Source: Rhynchopus sp. YZ270_cl-10 (taxonomy: Eukaryota > Euglenozoa > Diplonemea > Diplonemida > Diplonemidae). Taken from it: a stretch of DNA of 64,000 bases. The translations under genes were made by a program, and so were the position numbers. Below the pieces are notes generated by a model. It was not told the origin of the DNA. It made no database searches and saw only the letters and a program-made list of their open reading frames with translations. Of the stretch, positions 10,532 through 21,175 are shown piece after piece. Position 1 is the stretch's first letter, and each line of letters opens with the position of its first letter. The DNA lies in the NCBI GenBank assembly GCA_964035575.1, contig OZ037846.1, positions 895,501 to 959,500 on the forward strand, in the 5' to 3' direction.

Positions 10532-12631
10532 ATGTGGCGGTGTTGCTGCGCATGGCTGGAGGCTGCGTTCAGCTTGGACGGGACGGCCGCACCCAAGGAG
10601 GTGAAGCGACGGAAGCTGTTCTTCTGGGTTATGTTCATGGGGATCTTGATGTCGTTCCTAGAACAGGGGATGAACTTTGAGGAAAAACAGGACACCCGCG
10701 TCTTAGCGTCCGTGGGACTCTTGGTTTACCTGTTTGGCTGTATCGGTGGGGTGATAACGATTCTCCGCAAACGTAGACTCTCGACAGCGATAGTGGTCGG
10801 TGCTGCCTACTGTGTGTCCTTTGGGACCTTCGCTGGTGACCTGATTCATCGGACAATGAACGCCACACTCTGGCCAGCGCTCGTGCTCGTGCTTGATTTT
10901 ATGATTCTGCTGGAAATCGAAGAACGTTACAGCCTAGCGCTCGTCTGCTTCACAGTCTTCTGGATTGTGTTGATGGGGCTAGAGGAGGCGTATCGATTTG
11001 GCCTGTTCGACCTACCCGGCCTCCCCCCGCAGGAAGGTGAGCACGGCAGGAGGGCGTACTACAGAGAGCTGACGGAGTGTGAGAATCTGCCCTGTGCCAG
11101 CCACAAATATGCGAATGTAGCGACACCCCTCGGCGTCTTCATTATAGACTTCATCGCAACGCGAGGCTTTGCGCGTGATCTCCTGAAGGAGCAGGCATCA
11201 ATGGAGCGGACCATCAACACCGTGCAGGAGATTGCGTCGTTGCTGGCTGGCTACGACGTGGAGCAGGTGGCGGAGCTGTTGAAGGTGCACGGGGGTGACC
11301 TGCCTGAGGGGATGACAGAGGCACTGCGTAACTTGGAGGAGAACCTGCGGAAGTACCGTCCCTACCTCCCTGCTGCGCTGTTTGAGTCTGATGAGGGCGG
11401 TGTGCAGCAGCCGACTGTGGCACCGCCTGGGCTTGTCAGCGAGACAGCAACAATTGTGTTCACAGACATCCGTGCGTCGACGTCGATCTGGGAGATTGCA
11501 CCTGAGGGGATGCGTGCTGGACTGCAGATCCACAACGCTGTGGTGCGTGATGTGATGCGGATGTGTGGTGGGTACGAGGTGAAGACCATTGGTGACGCAT
11601 TCATGATTGCCTTTGCATCCACTTGCGACGGTGTGGCGTTTGGGTTGCGTGTGCAGGAACGTCTGTTTGAAGCAGACTGGCCTGTGTCTCTGCTTGAGGA
11701 TGCACCAATCTGCTCTCGGCAGGGGTCGCTGTGGGGTGGTCTGACTGTGCGCATTGGTGTGAACACTGGCCCTGTGACTGTGGAGCAGAACACATTGACG
11801 GGACGGACAGACTACTTCGGACACACAGTGAACGTTGCATCACGACTTGAGAGCACATGCACACCTGGTGCTGTGGCTGTGCCCTCTGACCTGTGGACGT
11901 CTGTCTCTGAGTCGTGCAGTGCTGTTGCTGGTGTGCCAGAGGCAGTTCACTTGAAGGGTGTGGCAGACAGCACGTTGGTGTGCTGTGTGTGGCCTGTCTC
12001 ACTTGGGGGACGAAGGGAGACACCACTCTGCGAGTCTCCAGTAGATCCCAATGTTGAGAGTGCGAGCAGCAAGTACTCATCCCTCGCCTCGAACAATTCT
12101 TTGCTATTGTTGCTCAACACAGCCCCACGACAAGCCTCCGGCACTGTGGGAGTTGTACAGCTTGCAGTGGGTGACGTGGTGCACAACACAGCTTTTGACC
12201 ACATGAGCTCAAGACTCACAACACTGACGATCACACTGGAGCAGAGTGGAGGGAGTCTGGTGACGCTGCTTGGGAACTGTGTGTGTGTTGGGTGGAACGT
12301 GTCGCGTTCTGCACCTGCACACATGGAGAACGCGATACGGTTTGTGCAGCGCATGTCTGTGAAGTCTGCACTGAACGGTGCTGGTCTTGCAAGCGGCCCT
12401 GTGCAGCACGGGGATGTTGGTGCACGGAGCCAACGCTTTGTGACTGTGATGGGGGATGTTGTGCGTCGGAGTTGGGCGCTGTGCGAGGAGGCTGTGCGTG
12501 ACGGGGTTGTGTGTCTGTACGAGCCTCCTGAAGGGACAACACTACCGTCTGCACTTGAAGACGTTCTTGTCCAGCACAAGGGTTGTTACCGTGTCCTTGA
12601 GGCACAAAACACGAGAGATATAGTGTTTTAG
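10532..12631 (+). CDS. Receptor-type adenylate cyclase, array member 1
   Basis: 699 residues, predicted to convert ATP to cAMP at a membrane. Start: the ATG at 10532 gives MWRCCCAWLEAAFSLDG, shared by most paralogs; upstream in-frame codons are not conserved. About six hydrophobic segments lie near residues 30-48, 57-77, 85-104, 112-129, 133-150 and 193-209. Between the last two is a loop with a Cys pair (TECENLPC). A helical linker ending YRPYLPAALF leads into a class III cyclase domain. It has both metal Asp residues (FTDI about 312, IGDAF about 355), the adenine-selecting Lys (EVKTIGD) and Asp (TDYFG), and the Asn/Arg pair in VNVASR. Lys/Asp rather than Glu/Cys indicates ATP, not GTP. Residues after about 535 form a second, degenerate cyclase-homology domain. 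The Cys-rich start could be acylated (inference). Confidence 0.93.
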   Translation: MWRCCCAWLEAAFSLDGTAAPKEVKRRKLFFWVMFMGILMSFLEQGMNFEEKQDTRVLASVGLLVYLFGCIGGVITILRKRRLSTAIVVGAAYCVSFGTFAGDLIHRTMNATLWPALVLVLDFMILLEIEERYSLALVCFTVFWIVLMGLEEAYRFGLFDLPGLPPQEGEHGRRAYYRELTECENLPCASHKYANVATPLGVFIIDFIATRGFARDLLKEQASMERTINTVQEIASLLAGYDVEQVAELLKVHGGDLPEGMTEALRNLEENLRKYRPYLPAALFESDEGGVQQPTVAPPGLVSETATIVFTDIRASTSIWEIAPEGMRAGLQIHNAVVRDVMRMCGGYEVKTIGDAFMIAFASTCDGVAFGLRVQERLFEADWPVSLLEDAPICSRQGSLWGGLTVRIGVNTGPVTVEQNTLTGRTDYFGHTVNVASRLESTCTPGAVAVPSDLWTSVSESCSAVAGVPEAVHLKGVADSTLVCCVWPVSLGGRRETPLCESPVDPNVESASSKYSSLASNNSLLLLLNTAPRQASGTVGVVQLAVGDVVHNTAFDHMSSRLTTLTITLEQSGGSLVTLLGNCVCVGWNVSRSAPAHMENAIRFVQRMSVKSALNGAGLASGPVQHGDVGARSQRFVTVMGDVVRRSWALCEEAVRDGVVCLYEPPEGTTLPSALEDVLVQHKGCYRVLEAQNTRDIVF

Positions 12632-13077
12632 GTCGTGATTTACATTACGTTGTTTACTGGCAATCTCACGCGCTGTCGTGCATGTGAACAGGTGTAGCAT
12701 GTGTCAGGCTTGCGCAGCTTCTGTTGGCAGGTTACACTGCGTCTCGATGGAGACGTGTTTCCTCTCTTGGGGAGTGGGGCGGGTCTGTTATGTATTTGTG
12801 AGATATTACACTTGGTGATGTGTATTAATGTTTTATATTAAATTTTATACCTACACGCGTAGCTTAAGGTGGAAATGGTTGCTCAGATAGGGTCCCCCTA
12901 GGGTATTTTGTCTTTTTACTTGACTATCAGAGTTACTATTTCTAGCGAATGGTGTTTGTCCTTCGCAGCATGTAGCTGATTTGTTCTTCTTCCGCTTTTG
13001 AGGTGACAATGGAAGTGGCGCTCAGCATTTGCTGGAAAAGCTTTATTTTCAGTACTTATCACTACACTTTTGTTATT
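12632..13077. other. Spacer with a dispersed non-coding block
   Basis: No gene is seen. A block at about 12842-12940 (GCGTAGCTTAA, GAAAT, GTT/CCTCAGATA, TATCAGAGTTACTATTT) recurs in part at 14799-14870 and again at 59360-59490, in each case beside an inverted-repeat element. This suggests that it belongs to, or marks, a mobile family. Confidence 0.5.
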
Positions 13078-15021
13078 ACAGACCTATTCACATAAATTGT
13101 AATTTGTAATTTATAGGCCTTTTTGAAAAAGGGCATTTTTATTTTAAATAACAGTTTTTATATTACAATTTTCAAAAATAGTAATTTTATCGCGCCCCGC
13201 CCCCCCCCCCTTGTTTTTATTTTTAAAGGGATAAGGACAGTCTGGCCCACTACGTTTGACTTTTGGACAGTATGGGCCCAACATGTTTCGATAAAGACAG
13301 TTCAGCCCCAAACGTTTGTAAAAAAGACAGTTCAGACCCAAAACGTTTACAAAAAAGACAGTTCAGACCCAAAACGTTTACAAAAAAGACAGTTCAGACC
13401 CAAAACGTTTGCAAAAAAGACAGTTCAGACCCAGGCAGCTGCACCCACCTGAGCCCAAGTTCTCTCTATATCTATCTCAATGCAATATCTATATCTATAT
13501 CTATCTCAATGCATGGTGGAAGATGTCTTTGACAACAAATATCCTGTACCCAGGTCCCATATTCCCAGACCCACGCAGTACCACGTCGCAGTACGCAAAA
13601 TTTACCACCAGACCCTGTGTTCGTGCACCTTACGTACAACGCCGCACAAGCGTTGGACTCAGAGGAATGTCTGCTGTGTAGTGTATCAAACATGAGAACC
13701 AACTCCCAGAAACAAGGGGCGCCTTTTGGCGGGCGTTGTTGAGGGTGTTTGGGGTGCAAAGTTTTCCACAATTTTGATGCTAGATAGATGTTATAACAAA
13801 GAGAATTCAGAACAAAACAACACCCTGCCCCATACACACTAAATTGTCATACTTCAAGAGCATGCCTGGGCCAAAATTGTTGTGATCCAAATGAGTAAGG
13901 CCACCAACAAAGTCTTTTGGACTTTTTTGTTGCGTCGACTCTGGCAATTAGGGTACGTGTACGTGTGTACCTGCGTATCTGGGTGCTTGGGCACCCCAGT
14001 GCCAGATTCAGCGGGGGGTACCCCCGCGAACACCCCTCCCACCAGAAACCCGCAAACCCTCCCTACCGCTGCCTGGGTCTGAACTGTCTTTTTTGCAAAC
14101 GTTTTGGGTCTGAACTGTCTTTTTTACAAACGTTTTGGGTCTGAACTGTCTTTTTTGCAAACGTTTTGGGTCTGAACTGTCTTTTTTGCAAACGTTTTGG
14201 GTCTGAACTGTCTTTTTTACAAACGTTTGGGGCTGAACTGTCTTTATCGAAACATGTTGGGCCCATACTGTCCAAAAGTCAAACGTAGTGGGCCAGACTG
14301 TCCTTATCCCATTTTTAAATTACAATTTTCACGCTTTGTAATTTTCGCAAACCCGTAAAGCTAGTAGGCGTGTTGAACGTATTGGCACGTGAGCCTACAA
14401 CGCCTTCCCTGTTGCTGCCGCGTACTGCGGTTTCTTGTTGGTCCACTCAGCGGGGTTACATCCCTGTATCTTAGACGCGAGGGGATATGCAGACAGCACA
14501 TATCGGAATCAATGCAGAGATTGTGTGAAGAGACTTCTTCTTTCGCTTCTGTTGCAACGTCAGGTTGCACAATATCAGGACGGCAATGATCGTGAAACTT
14601 CATAATATTATGAAGTAATACTTTCCCCCTCCCCCAATCAACTATGTCGATTATTGAGTCACATTTGAACGCCGTGCAACTTGCTTATGATGCGGTCGTG
14701 CTTTGAAGCTTTTGTGCGAGACGAGATCTGGGCTTTGGAGGTTTTGGTGGGCCTGAACGAAGGTGATCTCCGGGATGCAGTGATGGCATTTTGGGAGTTT
14801 GTGCAATCAACGATAAAACCTTTTTTTCCCTATTACCTACCTATCAGAGTTACTATTTTTATATTACAATTTTGCCACTTTGTTATTTTATGGGTGTTTT
14901 TGGGTTTATTTTAAATTACAAATTTATTTAATTGTAATTCAAAATAGTAATTTTTGCATTTTTTTCGGGGTGAAAATTTATTTTTTATTTTTATTTTTAC
15001 TATTTTTGTGAATAGGTCTGT
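13078..15021. mobile_element. TIR element with ends ACAGACCTATTCACA
   Basis: A perfect 15-bp inverted pair bounds the interval (13078-13092 and 15007-15021). If the outermost A/T is not counted, both sides show TA next to CAGACC, which would suit a mariner-type TA duplication, but TA is too short to be decisive. Subterminal AT-rich stretches (AATTACAA types) are also inverted. No transposase is recognised. A short frame at 14681-14914 has a protein-like stretch (VRDEIWALEVLVGLNEGDL) but no identifiable family. A second inverted structure is nested inside. Confidence 0.6.
13228..14310. repeat. Inverted arms built from 30-bp tandem repeats
   Basis: The left arm (about 13228-13440) carries four to five tandem copies of a roughly 30-bp unit (AGACAGTTCAGACCCAAAAC plus GTTT(A/G)CAAAAA). 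The right arm (about 14068-14310) is its inverted counterpart, and both end in variant units (GGATAAGGACAGTCTGGCCC). The core between the arms is unique except for (TATC)n at about 13467-13515 and a stretch near 13690-13765 that resembles inverted sequence at 60410-60490 (GGGAGTTGGTTCTCATG). No gene is seen. Confidence 0.75.
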
Positions 15022-15528
15022 ACGCTTTCTTTTTTAAAACATACCAAGCATTTCTTGGTTATCTCTCGTACACGAATCCTTATCTCGGTACATTTATGTC
15101 AAGAAACGGCAGCCAAACGGAACCAAAACCTTTCCGCAAGCTTTTATGCTGAGAACAGGTGAACAACTCGTGGCTCCTCCACCCCTCATGGCTTGCGGCA
15201 GGGCCCAGTGGGTTGGGGGAGGTCACCCAACTACGCGTTCTTCGGATGTCGTGAGTCTTGCCGCTCTCACATCCCCCCTTTTTTGTGGAATATATTTCTT
15301 TTACTCATTACTCTGAACCCCTCCCCCTTTTTGTACTCCACCTCTCCCCGTACTTCGGGACGCGGGGTTTCGAGGGTTTTGGGTCTGTTGGGGTTTTAAA
15401 AAGATTAACGAACAACACACTACGCATGAAGGGGGGTATTTCAACTGATGTGCAGCAAGGACACCCCGCGTTAAAATTAGTTAAAATTTTACCACCTTTC
15501 AGGAAAATCACAATTTTTTGGCCTAATC

Positions 15529-16469
15529 CAGGGTGTTTCCTAATTTGCTTCCGCTTCCGGGGATTTGGAAAAAAATTGCCAGGGAAAAAATTAGAGGCGT
15601 GTTTCAAGTGCTTATTTTTTTTGGTATTTTCCCGAAAAAAGTATGTTAAAACATGGTGCTTCCCGGGGGGTATGCATTTCACAAATTTTCACAAAATGTG
15701 ACAAGTTTTCACAAGTTTTCACAACTCGAAAACCGCTATAAAATTGTGAAGGCTGGTGAAAAATGGTGAAAAATTGTGAAAAGTTGTGAAAAGTTGTGAA
15801 AAGTTGTGAATTGATTTTTTTTTTTTGGGGGGGTTTTTTTTGGGTTGGGTGGTGACCCACCCATTGAGGGGTATGCTGGGATTCACAAGATAGAACGTGA
15901 TGTGGTGTACCTGTGTACCTGTGTACTGTGCACTGTGCGGAAATGACGAGAACTTGTCCATTTCGGCAAATTGACCCCACCACTGGCCGGACGGATTCCG
16001 GAAATGCAAATGCCGGCATTTAAAAGCTTCACCAACGAAGAAAAAAAGGGTGGTGAAAAGTTGTGAATAGTTGTGAAAAGTTGTGAATTGAATTGAAAAT
16101 TTGTGAAATGCATACCCCCCGGGAAGCACCATGTTTGCTGTTCTGGATCGCTCCAATCATTCAAATAAAGCAGTTTTCGGGATTTTTTATTTTCACCGAT
16201 GTTGGGTACTGTGCGCCTGCGGCGCTGCCTGTTCCTACCAGCTTCTACAGGCAAACACTTGGCCCCCTTTACCTTTGTAATGACGGGTTTTGACCAAAAC
16301 CAAGAACTTGGCCATTTCGGCAAAGTGACCCCACAACATCGCGGGCGGATTCCAGAAATGCCAATCGCGGCATGTTTTGGGGCTGAAAACCCACTTTTTT
16401 TCCAAGGAAAAAAATTGCTTCTGGATGTCGGAATTTTCCGGAAAATTTCCAGAATTAGGAAACAGCCTG
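15529..16469. mobile_element. hAT-like element, interrupted copy
   Basis: The ends are CAGGGTGTTTCCTAATTT and AATTAGGAAACAGCCTG, the same family as the intact element at 47328-47960, with which it aligns over its whole length apart from a 483-bp insertion. Flanking 8-mers are not identical, so its target duplication has decayed. It ends 19 bases before the start codon of the aberrant cyclase at 16488, so that gene's immediate upstream region is transposon sequence. Confidence 0.75.
15648..16130. mobile_element. 483-bp TIR insertion nested in the hAT-like element
   Basis: It is absent from the related element at 47328-47960, which gives an empty site near 47453-47462. The ends are inverted (GGTGCTTCCCGGGGGG and TATGCATTTCACAAATTTTC). 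The arms are rich in a GTTGTGAAAA reiteration. ATGTT flanks both sides and may be the target duplication. It contains one copy of the TTGACCCCACCAC motif. No coding capacity is seen. Confidence 0.75.
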
Positions 16470-16487
16470 CAAATCACACAAAGCACG

Positions 16488-17471
16488 ATGCGCTGTTTGG
16501 AGGCTGCGCTGACGCTTGACGGGACGTTGAATGTTATCGGGCGACAGAGGCGGAAAATATTTTTTCTGCTCAATCTTATTGCGCTTTGTGCGACTGTCGT
16601 GTTTGGGCTGGACCAGCTGCGGGACATGCGGGACCGGTACATTTACTTTGTTTCCACAGTGGTCGTCTTCGTGACGGCTCTGTGCGCCGTGCTCCTTGTA
16701 GTACGCAAGCGTAGGCTCACCACGACGATCATCGTTACCACATCGGGCATCTGGTGTGTGTGTCTTCTCTTCTACGATCTGACTATCCGTGCTGAATACA
16801 AATACGCCTGGCCCGTCATGGTATTGGTCATCGACTTCCTGCTTGTCATGGGTGTCCCCGCACACTACACCACCGCAGTTGTGGCTTGTACACTGGTGTA
16901 CCTGGCTCTCATTACTGCAGAGGAAACCATCCGCTTTGGCATCCTCGACCTGCCTGGGCTTGTGACTCAAGAGGATCGCCGCACCTTCCTGAACGGCATG
17001 GGCGACTGCACCAGCCTCCCCTGTGCACAGAGCACCGCAGGGACACAATTTGCCGTGGCTGCAGTTGTCTTTGTGGCGGACTTCATCGCAACGCGAGGCT
17101 TTGCACGTAGTCTCCTGAAGGAGCAGGCATCAATGGAGCGGACAATCAACACCGTGCAGGAGATTGCATCGTTGCTGGCTGGCTACGACGTGGAGCAGGT
17201 GGCGGAGCTGTTGAAGGCGCATGAGGGTGACCTGCCTGAGGGGATGACTGCTGCACTTCGGAGACTGGAGGAGAACCTGCGTGTGTACAAGGCGTACCTC
17301 CCGCAGACGTGTCTGCCTTTTGAGAACGAGAGCGCGCACCATCTCTCCTGGAAGGCTCCTCGAGCATGGCGGATCAAAGCACAGAGTCACGCACTTCGAT
17401 GTCGAGTTCAGATGTCCTGGTGCGCTGCACTGCACATCTCCAACAGTTGGGCCTGTCATCTGCGAAGGTAA
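16488..17471 (+). CDS. Aberrant cyclase-family gene, N-terminal part (array member 2)
   Basis: 327 residues from the ATG at 16488 (MRCLEAALTLDG), which aligns with the start of the other cyclases. Membrane segments are present but strongly diverged, followed by the Cys-pair loop (GDCTSLPC) and the standard linker (INTVQEIASLLAG). From about residue 275 it departs from the family, and the active cyclase domain is absent. The downstream cyclase-like part (17366-18196) is in another frame and overlaps by 106 bases. It is either a frameshifted pseudogene or a short receptor-like protein made separately. A patch at 17081-17249 is almost identical to the other genes while its surroundings are not, which suggests gene conversion. 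Confidence 0.6.
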   Translation: MRCLEAALTLDGTLNVIGRQRRKIFFLLNLIALCATVVFGLDQLRDMRDRYIYFVSTVVVFVTALCAVLLVVRKRRLTTTIIVTTSGIWCVCLLFYDLTIRAEYKYAWPVMVLVIDFLLVMGVPAHYTTAVVACTLVYLALITAEETIRFGILDLPGLVTQEDRRTFLNGMGDCTSLPCAQSTAGTQFAVAAVVFVADFIATRGFARSLLKEQASMERTINTVQEIASLLAGYDVEQVAELLKAHEGDLPEGMTAALRRLEENLRVYKAYLPQTCLPFENESAHHLSWKAPRAWRIKAQSHALRCRVQMSWCAALHISNSWACHLRR

Positions 17472-18196
17472 CGCTGCTGACAGTGAACGTGAAGGACACA
17501 CTGAGTCGCTTGGTGGAAGACAGTGCATGTTTCTCGGACCTGTTCACAACTCTTCTTCTGAAGACGTTGCAGGGAACAGAGACAAGACGTGGGATGGTGG
17601 ACGTGTTCATCGGTGACAGGATCCACTGCTCGTTCAACGCGTCGAAGCAGTGTGCGTCGCACGCAACCTCAGCACTGCACACAGCCACCCTGCTCATCAG
17701 AGGTGGTGTCACATCGTACGCGAATGTGGGTGTTGCGACTGGGAAGGTGCTGCGTGGTGACATGGATTGTGAGGTGATGCGTCGGTTCAGCATGGTGGGG
17801 GAGCTTGTGCGTGATGTGAACGGTCTGGAACGTGTGGGGCGTATGCTGGGGTGTGATGTGGTGTGCAACAGGATGTGCTTCAGCGATGCTGAGTGCGAAC
17901 ACCAGCTGCGCCTGCTTCCGTGCAAGGTGGAGGTTGCCTCTGGCTGTGAGACACAGGTTGTGGCGGAACTGTTGGTGATGAAACATGATGCAGTTGCTGT
18001 GGCCGACGAGTGGATGTACATGATTGGTGGGAAGAAGGAGTGGGACGAGTACAACATTGCCGTGCGTGGGTATCTGCGTGGTGAGCAGTCTGACCTTGAC
18101 GTTGCTATGGCATGGTCAGCTGCGGGAGGGGTTGGCACACCAGCACACGCAGTTCCTTCCGGGACGTGCAGTGTTGTGTGTTCCTATCTTCGGTGA
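17366..18196 (+). CDS. Aberrant cyclase-family gene, degenerate cyclase-homology part
   Basis: 276 codons from the first ATG; the frame opens at 17324. Residues of roughly 35-165 align by pattern with the second cyclase-homology domain of the paralogs (VTLLTVNV, then GDRIHCSFN, then ANVGVATGKVLRGD, then VGELVRDVNGLERVG). Metal-binding Asp residues and the Asn/Arg pair are not evident, so no catalysis is expected. A C-terminal tail (EWMYMIGGKKEWDEYNIAVRGYL) has no counterpart in the other genes. It may be the second half of the gene starting at 16488, separated by one frame change, or an independent gene. Confidence 0.55.
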   Translation: MADQSTESRTSMSSSDVLVRCTAHLQQLGLSSAKVTLLTVNVKDTLSRLVEDSACFSDLFTTLLLKTLQGTETRRGMVDVFIGDRIHCSFNASKQCASHATSALHTATLLIRGGVTSYANVGVATGKVLRGDMDCEVMRRFSMVGELVRDVNGLERVGRMLGCDVVCNRMCFSDAECEHQLRLLPCKVEVASGCETQVVAELLVMKHDAVAVADEWMYMIGGKKEWDEYNIAVRGYLRGEQSDLDVAMAWSAAGGVGTPAHAVPSGTCSVVCSYLR

Positions 18197-19034
18197 GTTT
18201 TGTCGAACAGACACAAATGGAGCACAGACTAGGTAGTGCACATCAGGAGGGATTCTCTGCACCACCTGTTCATATTTAACTAAGATGCTTTTTTCGGCAA
18301 AAAAAAAAAAACAAAAGCCAAATCAATACAGAGAGAACCAGCCATTTTTCAATATGGGTGAATTTTTTTTGCCCCCCCACGTTTCAAACCGCGAAACATT
18401 TTTTTTTGGCAAAGACAATTTTCAGCTGAAAAAAAAAAAAAAAAAAAAAAAAATTCCCCCTGGCAGGGCCTGTGCTCGAAAAAAAAAATTTTTTTTTCTG
18501 TGGGTGAAAAAGACATGTCGAAAAAAAAATAAAAATATAGTCGCCCCCGGCGGGCCCTCGCCCCATTTTTGATATGATAATGATCTGAACCAATGGTTTC
18601 TTTACTTTAGTTTTTCCGCAAGTGCGGCTGTTGTGACCCTTCTTGTCACACTTACTACATGTTGTGCGCTTTCTCTTTTTTTTGGGGGGGGTTGTGACAC
18701 ACAAATATCAAAATTGATCTTCCTCTTTACGGAACGCTGAAGAGTCAATGTCACGGGATCTTCCCTTTTCTGAGACTTCTTCTAATTCTGTTTCTATTTC
18801 TTCTTCTTCCGACCTCACGCGCCTATCGCCCATCGCCAGGGAGGATCTGAGACGGACTCTGTCGGCACTGATGACCGTCAGAACGCACAGGTTGGAAGCC
18901 GCCGCCATCCAGACCCTCCACAAGCAGCAGATCAGTGCACCCCCCTGGCTGTTGTTGTAGTCATGGACTACAAACAAAAGGGTAAGCTCCCAATGCTGCC
19001 CGAGGAGCCCAACCAGCTCTTCTCACGAGGGCTC

Positions 19035-19206
19035 CTACAGCCACCTTGGAGTCTGCCTGTACTGGTGTGATGGAGAGGGCATCAAGAAGCACACCTTTAA
19101 TGTGATGTTGCCCACGACAAATCAGGACGGATACGTGTCCATTTCCTGCCTGAAGTTAGCGATGGACCACAAGGACTGGCCGAAAGAGAAAAAAAATATG
19201 TTCTAG
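19035..19206 (+). pseudogene. Unidentified protein fragment inside the composite element
   Basis: About 56 codons read YSHLGVCLYWCDGEG, then KKHTFNVMLPTTNQDG, then YVSISCLKLAMDHKDWP before a stop. The composition is protein-like, unlike the low-complexity frames around it, but no family is recognised. Its setting between two copies of a basic and zinc-knuckle tail suggests a remnant of the same mobile-element protein. Confidence 0.35.
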
Positions 19207-19864
19207 GCAGATGCGGGTAGGAATTTTTTGTGCACAAGTTCTCTCATTTCTTGTGAAGATGCCTCGCTTTGATTCTGCTCGCTTTTATGCTGGTAATCAT
19301 GGGAAAAAATGGTTGTGACAGTCACTTTGGTGTTGTGGGTAGAAGCACCCCAGGGAGATGTGCATTCCAGAAAGGTGGACAAGGTTCCCATATACCTTTG
19401 ACACCAAGATCTCGGAGAAGCTCCCTATGGGCGATGATAGCGATAGTGAGATAGATACGGATGCGGATGAAGAAGAAGAAGAAACAGAAACAGAATAAGA
19501 AGAAGTCTCAGAAAGGGAAGATCCCATGACATCGACTCTTCAGAGTTCCGTAAAGAGGAAGATCAATTTTGATATTTGTGTGTCACAACCCCCCCCAAAA
19601 AAAAAGAGAAAGCGCACAACCAGGGTTCTAGCTCAGAAGAAAAAAAAAAGAAACGGAAAAGGTGGCTCAAAAAAATTTTTTTCGCGCTTCGCGCGCAGGG
19701 ATTACGCAGCTCCCCCAAAAATAAAAAAAGTACGTATGGATTTTCAACACGCACAATTCTAAGCAACAATTAAAAACCGCGCGCGCTTCGCGCGCGCTCT
19801 CCCTGGCAAAGTTGGTTGAGAAAGGTGTGAAAGTTGTGAAAGTTCGAAGAACTGGAGAAATCAT

Positions 19865-20345
19865 CAGTCATGGCATCCAAATGTTCCTGGCGAAGCCACG
19901 GTACGCAACATTTTTAAAAAATCTTGACATAAAATGGCACTTTCGTTGGTAACTATGGTCCAGTTCCGTAAACTTTACTTCCATATTTTGCTAAAACGAA
20001 AGTTTCTGGCGAAGCCACGGTACGCAACATTTCTAAAAATTGCGCTTAAAATAGCCTATTATGTCATGGGAAGGGTGTATTGCAATCTAGCGCCGCAGGC
20101 GCACGGTACGCTACTTTTTTCTTTCGCCATGCTGCATGCTCCTTTTCCGGTAAAATAGAAAATTGTCTCCTACAAATAGAATTCTGTAGGGGGTAGGTGA
20201 GAGGTGGGGGCGGAGCCCCACTCCTCACCTACCCCACCCCAGCCCCAATCCAAAACCCAAATTACCTACGTATGGACACGTATGGATTCCACCTTTTCAA
20301 AAAACAATTCACGTATGGATTTCCATACGTTCCACACGTGGAGCG
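19865..20345 (+). repeat. Dispersed repeat with hairpin-ACGGTACGC motifs, copy C
   Basis: This is the most complete copy of the family. It has three hairpin motifs (19889-19909, 20008-20028 and 20090-20114), then a G/C-rich inverted block (GTAGGTGAGAGGTGGGGGCGGAG with its partner), then repeated ACGTATGGA phrases up to about 20345. The same order appears inverted at 62490-62935. No coding function is inferred. Confidence 0.8.
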
Positions 20346-20745
20346 TAATCCCTGTTCGCGCGGAAAAATTGACCACGCCAAGTCGCTGTTTTTAACAGCA
20401 AAGGGGACTGGCTGACGACACTGAGGACCTCCTTGGCCAACCGGTTTTTTGCACCGTGTAAAAAAAACCCAAAAAAAAAAAAAAAAAGAACGGAAAAGGT
20501 GGGCCACCTTTTCCGTTCTACTGAGCTAGGACCCTGGCACAACATGTAGTAAGTGTGACAAGAAGGGTCACAACAGCCGCACTTGCGGAAAAACTAAAGT
20601 AAAGAAACCATTGGTTCAGATCATTATCATATCAAAAATGGGGCGAGGGCCCGCCGGGGGCGACTATATTTTTATTTTTTTTTCGACATGTCTTTTTCAC
20701 CCACAGAAAAAAAAAATTTTTTTTTCGAGCACAGGCCCTGCCAGG

Positions 20746-21175
20746 CATGGGTGTCCAAAGTACTTGAAGTACTTTTTTCGGATTTTTTATGGCACTTGAA
20801 GTACTTGACCCCCCCTTTTTTTTCCTCTCAAAATGACAGTCAAGTACTTGAAGATGGATCAAGTACTTGACATAAATCAAGTACTTGATACCCTATTTTT
20901 TTTCTCGTACTTTTTTACTTTTTTACCCTCTGGCAGAGTCTGTCAAGTACTTGTTTTCGCAAAAAAAACGTCAAGTACTTGATCAAGTACCCACTTTTTT
21001 TTGTACTTGATCAAGTACTTGATGTTTTTTTTTGTGAAAAAAGTACTTGACAGAGGGAGAACAAGTAAAAAAGTACTAGAAAAAAAAATAGGGTGTCAAG
21101 TACTTCAAGTATCAAGTATTGGGTTTTTTGGGGGATCAAGTACTTGATATACTTCAAGTACTTTGGACATCCATG
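20746..21175. mobile_element. 430-bp foldback element built of CAAGTACTTG palindromes
   Basis: It starts CATGGGTGTCC and ends GGACATCCATG, flanked on both sides by GCCAGG, a 6-bp target duplication. The uninterrupted target is visible in the opposite arm of the host element near 18465 (read inverted). The interior contains at least seven CAAGTACTTG palindromes and many half sites. No open reading frame of interest is present. Confidence 0.85.

Noticed and set aside
14361-14603. Small genes on either strand between the inverted arrays
   Set aside because: Opposite frames of similar length, no recognisable motif, and they lie within a mobile element.
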